DNA from: an uncultured Actinomycetes bacterium
GTDB lineage: Bacteria; Actinomycetota; Thermoleophilia; Gaiellales; F1-60-MAGs149
Direction: 5' to 3'
Length of the DNA stretch: 9,013 nucleotides
NCBI GenBank assembly: GCA_903847495.1
Contig: CAINDT010000228.1
Coordinates: 1 to 9,013 of the forward strand
The notes beneath the pieces are model-generated. The model saw only the letters and a program-made list of their open reading frames with translations, was not told where the DNA came from and searched no databases. A program made the translations under genes and the position numbers. Below, piece after piece: positions 5,082-9,013 of this stretch. Within the stretch, counting starts at the first letter, position 1; each line of letters starts with the position of its first letter.

Positions 5082-5618
5082 TTACATCCAGCCTTCGCCA
5101 TCGGAGATCCCGATGACGCGGCCGCGTGGGACGAGCGCATCCTCGTCCAGCCCACCGAAGGCGCCGCGATGAAAGATCAGCGGCTCGCCTGGCGAGCTCT
5201 CGAAGTGGACGACCTCGCCGATCACCAGATCGTGGTCGCCGGCCGTGACGATGTCGAAGATCTCGCAGCGCATGATCGCGAGCGAGTGGCGCACGGAGTA
5301 GAAGCCGTGGGGGTCGAGTACCGCGTGCTCCGTTGGGAACTCGCCGCCGCGCTGCGCGAACGCGAGCGCCGTCTCCTGCTGCTTGCGATGCAGGACGTTA
5401 ACGGCCATCTTGCGACTCTGCTTGATCCCGTCGAGTGAACGCGTGCCGTGCGCCATCGACACCAGCACGAGGAGCGGGTCGAGCGAGACGCTGGTGAACG
5501 AGTTGAGCGTCATGCCCTGTGGTGCACCGGCGTTGGATGTCGTGACCACGGTCACGCCCGTGGCGAACGCACCGACGGTGTCGCGGAAGGCGCGGGCATC
5601 GTGCGAGAGGGCTGCCAT
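5082..5618 (-). CDS. Flavin reductase-like (FMN-binding split-barrel) protein
   Basis: A 178-residue protein of the flavin reductase-like domain family (HpaC/NADH:FMN oxidoreductase type). Typical members reduce FMN or FAD with NAD(P)H and supply it to a monooxygenase. Visible family features are FRDTVGAFATGVTVVTT (11-27), GMTLNSFTSVSLDPLLVLVS (35-54), MAVNVLHRKQQETALAFA (71-88), the GDHDLVIGEVV motif (127-137) and PLIFHRGAFGGL (146-157). ATG 5618 was chosen because homology begins directly after it and TAGTGT ends 7 nt upstream. The frame stays open far upstream, but only as the antisense of the EamA gene. No monooxygenase partner is next to it. The csp gene follows after 138 nt, probably with its own promoter. 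The EamA gene is divergent. Confidence 0.9.
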   Translation of the reverse strand: MAALSHDARAFRDTVGAFATGVTVVTTSNAGAPQGMTLNSFTSVSLDPLLVLVSMAHGTRSLDGIKQSRKMAVNVLHRKQQETALAFAQRGGEFPTEHAVLDPHGFYSVRHSLAIMRCEIFDIVTAGDHDLVIGEVVHFESSPGEPLIFHRGAFGGLDEDALVPRGRVIGISDGEGWM

Positions 5619-5625
5619 GCGGGGA

Positions 5626-5631
5626 ACACTA
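5626..5631 (-). promoter_or_regulatory. -10 element of the flavin reductase gene, leaderless type
   Basis: TAGTGT on the minus strand, 7 nt (tccccgc) before ATG 5618, without an SD. Its first base is also the outer base of the inverted repeat at 5631-5649. Confidence 0.5.
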
Positions 5632-5649
5632 CCGTGCCGTAACCACGGT
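5631..5649. repeat. Inverted repeat in the flavin reductase/EamA divergent region
   Basis: ACCGTG (5631-5636) and CACGGT (5644-5649) are perfect 6-bp arms around a 7-nt spacer. It borders the flavin reductase -10 and would cover the -35 zone of one or both promoters. A regulator site is possible but unproven. Confidence 0.35.
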
Positions 5650-5665
5650 GCGCCACCCACCTCCG

Positions 5666-5671
5666 TACGAT
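5666..5671 (+). promoter_or_regulatory. -10 element of the EamA gene, leaderless type
   Basis: TACGAT followed by 7 nt and GTG 5679. No SD is present. The facing flavin reductase -10 is 34 nt away. The nearby ATG 5670 begins inside this hexamer, which argues for GTG 5679 as the start. Confidence 0.5.
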
Positions 5672-5678
5672 GCCGGGC

Positions 5679-6617
5679 GTGGCCTCCGCACCGTCCAATC
5701 GGTTGATCCGAGCGCCTCATGGCATCGGTACCGCGCAGATGTTCATCGCCGTGTCCGCTGTTCTTTACGGGACCCAGGGGATCTTCGCCTCGGTGGCCTA
5801 CGAGCACGGCGCGTCCGTCGGTGTGCTGCTCGCCGTGCGCGCCACGCTCTTCCTCGTACTGGCGCTGTTCCTCCTCAACCGCGCGCGCCGCGCAACGCTG
5901 CGCGGACATCGCCGGCCGGTGCTGATCGCGTGCTTCACGTCGATTGCCGGTCCGGCGCTCTACTTCGCGGCCGTGCAACGCATGGATCCGGCCACCGTCA
6001 CGCTGATCCTCTTCATCTACCCCGCCCTCACGGTCGTCGGCGCCGGCATCCTCGGCCGTGTCCACCTGACCTGGCTGGCACTCCTCGTCACGACGATCAC
6101 GGTCGTCGGTGTCGCACTGGCCATCGGCAGCCCGGTCGGCTCGATCGATGTGCTCGGCGTGATCCTCACACTGCTCTTCGCCTGCATCGTGGCCGGGTAC
6201 TTCCTCGTCGCGGAGGAGGGCCTCGAGGGCGTCGACCCCCTCGCCTGGCTCGGCATCACGGTCCTCGCGGCGGCGATCTTCCTCGTGCCGAGCGGGCTCC
6301 TGCTCGGCGGCCACGAGCTGCCCGACGCCACCGGCTGGCTGGCGTTGCTCGGCGTCGCGATCGTTTCGAGCATCATCGCGTGTCTGTTCCAGACGATGGG
6401 ACTGATGCGCCTCGGCAGTGCGGCGACGGCTCTCGTCGCCTCCGTCGAGATCGCGACGGTCGTGATCCTCAGCTACGTCGTGCTCGGCGAGCGGCCGGGC
6501 ATCGTATCGCTGATCGGCGCCGTCCTCGTGATCGTTGGCGCCGCGCTTGCGCCGATCGCCGTCAAGCGCAAAGTCGACACGGGCGGGTCATCGGTCAAGC
6601 CCGGTGCAGTCGCGTAG
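5679..6617 (+). CDS. EamA-domain (drug/metabolite transporter superfamily) membrane protein
   Basis: A 312-residue protein with about ten hydrophobic segments, near 19-39, 46-67, 80-99, 104-124, 131-150, 156-177, 188-209, 219-239, 249-269 and 274-294. They are arranged as two EamA repeats of five. Features of the 10-TMS DMT family include an N-terminal 'YGTQGIFA', 'LYFAAVQRMDPATVTLILFIYPAL' in the first repeat (split here at 94-117) and, in the second, 'MGLMRLGSAATALVAS' followed by the conserved acidic 'LGER' (269-272). Such proteins usually export metabolites, amino acids or drugs; the substrate cannot be read from the sequence. The start is GTG 5679 because of the leaderless -10; ATG 5670 would add only MPG. 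The last 30 nt overlap the 3' end of the convergent CapA gene. Confidence 0.92.
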   Translation: MASAPSNRLIRAPHGIGTAQMFIAVSAVLYGTQGIFASVAYEHGASVGVLLAVRATLFLVLALFLLNRARRATLRGHRRPVLIACFTSIAGPALYFAAVQRMDPATVTLILFIYPALTVVGAGILGRVHLTWLALLVTTITVVGVALAIGSPVGSIDVLGVILTLLFACIVAGYFLVAEEGLEGVDPLAWLGITVLAAAIFLVPSGLLLGGHELPDATGWLALLGVAIVSSIIACLFQTMGLMRLGSAATALVASVEIATVVILSYVVLGERPGIVSLIGAVLVIVGAALAPIAVKRKVDTGGSSVKPGAVA

Positions 6618-7718
6618 CGCGTTCCACTCGGCGATGCGCGCCGCCTTCGCCGACCCGGTGACGGGCTCGGGGCGCCCGCCGGAGATCGTGGCCGGCACGA
6701 AGCGGTAGCCGTCGATGCGGCGTCCCGTCGCCGTCACCTCGACGACGCCCGTCTGAGCCGCGATGCCACCGCCGGTGTAGAAGACGAAATTGCCGAGGCC
6801 GTAGTCGACGAACGCGCGTCCGAGCATGCCTCCGCCGAGCAGGATGTGCGCGTGCGAGCCGACGATGATGTCGGCGCCTGCCCGGACGAGCCGCTTGGCC
6901 AGCGACACCTGGCGGTCAAGTGGGCACGACTCCAACTCCTGGCCCCAGTGCAGGTAGACGACGACGGTGTCGCTGTTGCGGCGCACCCGCACGACCTGCT
7001 GCACCAGGCGATCCTCCATGTCGTACTTGGCGCTCGCCACCCCGGCCTGGCGCCCGCGCGCCTCCCACCACGAGAGGAACTCCTCGTCGATCACCTGCGT
7101 CGCGCCGATCACCGCGATGCGCTGGCCGTTGACGGTGGTACGCCACGGTCGGAAGGCCTGCGCCTCGCTACGGCCGCCACCGACCACCGGCACGTCCTTC
7201 CGCTTGGCCGCGCGCAGCGTGTCCTCGAGGCCCTGAGCGCCGTAGTCCATGCCGTGGTTGTTGGCGACCGTCACGACGTCGATACCGCCGCGGCGGAGTG
7301 CATCGAAGGCGGAGGCGGGCGCGCGGAACAGGTACTCCTTGTTCGGCGTCGGCGTGCCACGCTCGGTGACTGCCGTCTCGAGGTTGACCATCGCGACGTC
7401 CGCACGACGCAGCACGCCGCGGATCGGCGCGAACACCGAGGCGGGCTCGGACAGGTACGAGCGGATCGGCTCCTCGAACATCACGTCGCCACCGAAGGCG
7501 AACGTGACGGGCTCGCCGCTGCCGAGGCGCTTCGGGAGCTTCGGCTTTGCGGGCTCGGCCTCCACCGGGGCCTCGGTCGAGACGGGCGCCTCCATGGTGG
7601 CGGGCGCCACAGCCGTGGTCGGGGCGGCAGCCGCGGCGTCGTCCGATGAGCCGCCACCGCACGCAGCGGACAGCGTCGCGGCAAAGACGAGCAGGACGAC
7701 GCAAGACACCAGACGCAT
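6588..7718 (-). CDS. capA: CapA-family (PGA_cap metallophosphatase-like) lipoprotein
   Basis: A 376-residue protein related to CapA/PgsA of poly-gamma-glutamate capsule synthesis, with a calcineurin-like metallophosphoesterase fold. Residues 1-20 (MRLVSCVVLLVFAATLSAAC) form a lipoprotein signal with C20 followed by GGGSS. Residues 24-66 are a low-complexity A/P/T/E/K linker that would hold the domain off the membrane. Domain motifs are FAFGGDVMFEE (73-83, D78), VNLETAVT (111-118), VANNHGMDYG (151-160), VVYLHWGQE (253-261, H257) and IIVGSHAHILLGGG (284-297), then YGLGNFVFY (306-314). These match metal-ligand motifs of the family. No capB or capC homologue is nearby, so a role in capsule synthesis is not supported; many actinobacteria carry solitary CapA proteins of unknown role. 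ATG 7718 was chosen because the signal peptide begins there. An in-frame upstream ATG (7802) would place 28 non-signal residues in front. Confidence 0.92.
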   Translation of the reverse strand: MRLVSCVVLLVFAATLSAACGGGSSDDAAAAAPTTAVAPATMEAPVSTEAPVEAEPAKPKLPKRLGSGEPVTFAFGGDVMFEEPIRSYLSEPASVFAPIRGVLRRADVAMVNLETAVTERGTPTPNKEYLFRAPASAFDALRRGGIDVVTVANNHGMDYGAQGLEDTLRAAKRKDVPVVGGGRSEAQAFRPWRTTVNGQRIAVIGATQVIDEEFLSWWEARGRQAGVASAKYDMEDRLVQQVVRVRRNSDTVVVYLHWGQELESCPLDRQVSLAKRLVRAGADIIVGSHAHILLGGGMLGRAFVDYGLGNFVFYTGGGIAAQTGVVEVTATGRRIDGYRFVPATISGGRPEPVTGSAKAARIAEWNALRDCTGLDR

Positions 7719-7724
7719 GGGCTC

Positions 7725-7730
7725 ATTGTT
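7725..7730 (-). promoter_or_regulatory. Candidate -10 of the CapA gene, leaderless spacing
   Basis: AACAAT on the minus strand ends 6 nt (gagccc) before ATG 7718 and matches TATAAT at 4 of 6 positions. There is no SD at normal distance. Weaker than the TANNNT cases, but it has the same spacing. Confidence 0.35.
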
Positions 7731-7760
7731 CCCCAGGTTCCGCGCGGTTCCTCGTGCGGG

Positions 7761-7794
7761 TACGCTGCTGGGAGTCGAAGTCGAGATCGAGGAG
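7761..7794 (+). promoter_or_regulatory. Candidate -10 and SD of the quinone oxidoreductase gene
   Basis: TACGCT (7761-7766) is a possible -10. GAGGAG (7789-7794) stands 6 nt before ATG 7801. This gene therefore seems to have a conventional leader of about 28 nt, unlike its divergent neighbour. The upstream GGTTCC is repeated with a 10-bp period (7736-7741 and 7746-7751); its meaning is unknown. Confidence 0.4.
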
Positions 7795-7800
7795 CACCGC

Positions 7801-8778
7801 ATGCGCTGCGTCGTCTACACCGGAGCCGGAGGGAACGAGGTCGTTGCGTGCGAGGAACGTCCCGACCCGATCTGCGGGGACGAGGAGGTGCTGATCCACG
7901 CGGCCTTCGCCGGTATCAACGGTGCAGACATCGCGCAGCGCAAGGGCGCCTACCCCGCCCCGCCCGGCTGGCCGTCCGACATTCCGGGCCTCGAGGTCGC
8001 GGGCGTCGTCGAGCAGGTCGGCGCGAAGGTGCGCAGTTGGAAGGTCGGCGATCGCGCCTACGGCCTGGTCGGCGGCGGCGGTCTCGCCGATCGCGTGGCT
8101 GTCCACGAGCGCTGCGTCGTGCACGTGCCGTCGCGTCTCGACGCGCGCGAGATCGCAGCGATCCCCGAGGTCTTCATCACCGCACACGACGCCATCTCGA
8201 CGCAGGCCGGGCTCCGCCCCGGCGACACGCTGCTCGTCCACGGCGCCGCCGGTGGCGTTGGCTCGGCTGCCGTCCAGATCGGCGTCGCCTCCGGCGCGAT
8301 CGTGATCGGCGTCTCGCGCCACGCCGAGGGCCGCAAGGCGATCGAGAGCTGGGGCGCCACCGCGATCGACGCAGACGGCTGGGTCGAGTCGGTGCTCGAG
8401 CTGACCGGCGGCCGCGGCGCGGACGTGATCCTCGAGCTCGTCGGCGCGCCCAACTTCGAGGGCAACATGCAGGCGATCGCGCGGCTCGGCCGCCTTGCCA
8501 TCGTCGGCATCGGCGCCGGCCAGAAGGTCGAGCTGATGCTGCGCGACCTGATGACGAAGCGCGCCACGATCTTCGGTACCACGCTGCGTGCCCGTCCGAT
8601 CGAGGAGAAGGCCGATGCCATCCAGCGCTTCCACCACGAGCTCGGGCCGCACTTCGACGCGGGCCGACTCAACCCGGTGATCGACCGCGCCTTCCCGTGG
8701 AACGAGGCGGCAGATGCGCTCGCGCACATGGAGGGTTCCGGCAAGGTCGGCAAGGTGCTGCTCGACTTCTCGTCGTAG
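7801..8778 (+). CDS. qor: NAD(P)H:quinone oxidoreductase, zinc-independent MDR family (QOR/PIG3 type)
   Basis: A 325-residue medium-chain dehydrogenase/reductase. The N-terminal GroES-like domain contains FAGINGADIAQRKGAYPAPPG (36-56 in part) and IPGLEVAGVVEQVG (61-74), then GDRAYGLVGGGGLADRV (83-99). This is the pattern of PIG3-like quinone reductases. The Rossmann domain has HGAAGGVGSAAVQI (147-160) for NADPH binding. The catalytic-zinc Cys/His set is absent, as expected for zinc-independent QOR enzymes. The C-terminal VIDRAFPWNEAADALAHMEG and GKVGKVLLDF match family ends. It likely reduces quinones or related electrophiles with NADPH in the cytoplasm. ATG 7801 has an SD GAGGAG 6 nt upstream. 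The frame is open far upstream, but only as antisense of the CapA gene. Confidence 0.95.
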   Translation: MRCVVYTGAGGNEVVACEERPDPICGDEEVLIHAAFAGINGADIAQRKGAYPAPPGWPSDIPGLEVAGVVEQVGAKVRSWKVGDRAYGLVGGGGLADRVAVHERCVVHVPSRLDAREIAAIPEVFITAHDAISTQAGLRPGDTLLVHGAAGGVGSAAVQIGVASGAIVIGVSRHAEGRKAIESWGATAIDADGWVESVLELTGGRGADVILELVGAPNFEGNMQAIARLGRLAIVGIGAGQKVELMLRDLMTKRATIFGTTLRARPIEEKADAIQRFHHELGPHFDAGRLNPVIDRAFPWNEAADALAHMEGSGKVGKVLLDFSS

Positions 8779-8904
8779 GTCGAATCGCGTATCGAACATC
8801 CGTACGTAAGCGAGTGCGAGCAGGGGCCGACGAGAGGCCAACATGAACTTCCTGCTGCGCATCCCGCTTCCCTTCCCGCACCCGAACCGGCAGAATCAGA
8901 ACGC
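8779..8904. other. Intergenic gap with no clear signal
   Basis: 126 nt between the quinone oxidoreductase stop and the next start. I see no strong hairpin with a U-run. A possible -10 CAGAAT (8891-8896) lies 8 nt before the next ATG. GGCC-N7-GGCC at 8825-8839 is only a 4-bp stem. Confidence 0.4.
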
Positions 8905-9013
8905 ATGCCCGACGACGCCGCCATCGACATCGACCTCACACGACGCGCACGAGCCGCGTATCGTGCGGGCGATCTTGAAGCGGCGAAGCGGTTTGCCGCT
9001 CAGCTCTGGCTCC
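8905..9013 (+). CDS. TPR-like protein, N-terminal fragment cut by window edge
   Basis: The first 36 codons are visible. After an acidic opening (MPDDAAIDIDL) the sequence RARAAYRAGDLEAAKRFAAQ resembles a tetratricopeptide helix pair (A.....G....A...). Its codons end mostly in G or C, as in the other genes here. No function can be given from this length. No SD is visible; a weak -10-like CAGAAT sits 8 nt upstream, so this start could also be leaderless. An ORF in another frame from 8843 also runs to the edge, but its P/S/T/R-rich translation looks non-coding. Confidence 0.6.
   Translation, partial: MPDDAAIDIDLTRRARAAYRAGDLEAAKRFAAQLWL

Noticed and set aside
5619..6314. Upstream in-frame extension of the flavin reductase (232 extra residues)
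   Set aside because: The extension is antisense to the EamA gene, is rich in E/D/R without a domain, and flavin reductase homology begins just after ATG 5618.
7249..7800. Upstream in-frame extension of the quinone oxidoreductase
   Set aside because: It is antisense to the CapA gene; a clear SD and the conserved N-terminus support ATG 7801.
7723..8862. 379-codon minus-strand frame antisense to the quinone oxidoreductase
   Set aside because: GC shadow of a well-recognised MDR enzyme; no motif in the translation.
8843..9013. Small plus-strand ORF starting MNFLLRIPLPFP with an SD-like GAGAGG upstream
   Set aside because: The translation becomes P/S/T/R-rich and overlaps the more protein-like TPR frame from 8905, whose codon third positions fit the genome. 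A short leader ORF cannot be fully excluded.

Overview
This 9 kb, strongly GC-rich window carries compact genes with G/C-ending codons and short gaps on both strands. Gene content (ThyX, PgsA, a primary sigma factor with region 1.1, an M32 carboxypeptidase, a PIG3-type quinone oxidoreductase) and the apparent frequency of leaderless starts suggest an actinobacterium. My guess is a deep-branching group such as Thermoleophilia, but that placement is inference from gene style, not from any search. No rRNA, tRNA, CRISPR array, IS element or prophage gene is visible. It reads as ordinary core chromosome.

Layout. (1) 1-1596, minus strand: pgsA (phosphatidylglycerolphosphate synthase), then a YbjN-like hypothetical protein, then a structured leader with an 8-codon upstream ORF and the start of a sigma-70 factor that runs off the left edge. 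(2) 1655-3098, plus strand: a pteridine-reductase-like SDR with two altered catalytic positions, followed by thyX. (3) 3108-3138: a 31-nt near-perfect palindrome between convergent genes. (4) 3150-5618, minus strand: M32 carboxypeptidase, a strong intrinsic terminator, a cold-shock protein, and a flavin reductase-like protein. (5) 5679-6617, plus: an EamA/DMT transporter whose 3' end overlaps (6) 6588-7718, minus: a CapA-like lipoprotein. (7) 7801-8778, plus: a PIG3-type quinone oxidoreductase. (8) 8905 to the right edge: the start of a TPR-like protein.

How the genes may work together. pgsA and the sigma gene are housekeeping. The SDR and thyX may share a folate/pterin theme. The other genes look like independent single units. 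Six genes lack a Shine-Dalgarno sequence and have a TANNNT-like -10 element ending 6-7 nt before the start codon, which suggests leaderless mRNAs. Two divergent pairs (pgsA/SDR and flavin reductase/EamA) share the same geometry: facing -10 boxes 34 nt apart, each pair with a 6-bp inverted repeat at the minus-strand -10. The most interesting items are the SDR active site, the sigma-factor leader, the leaderless and divergent promoter architecture, and the 31-nt palindrome. I found no clearly new multi-gene system.
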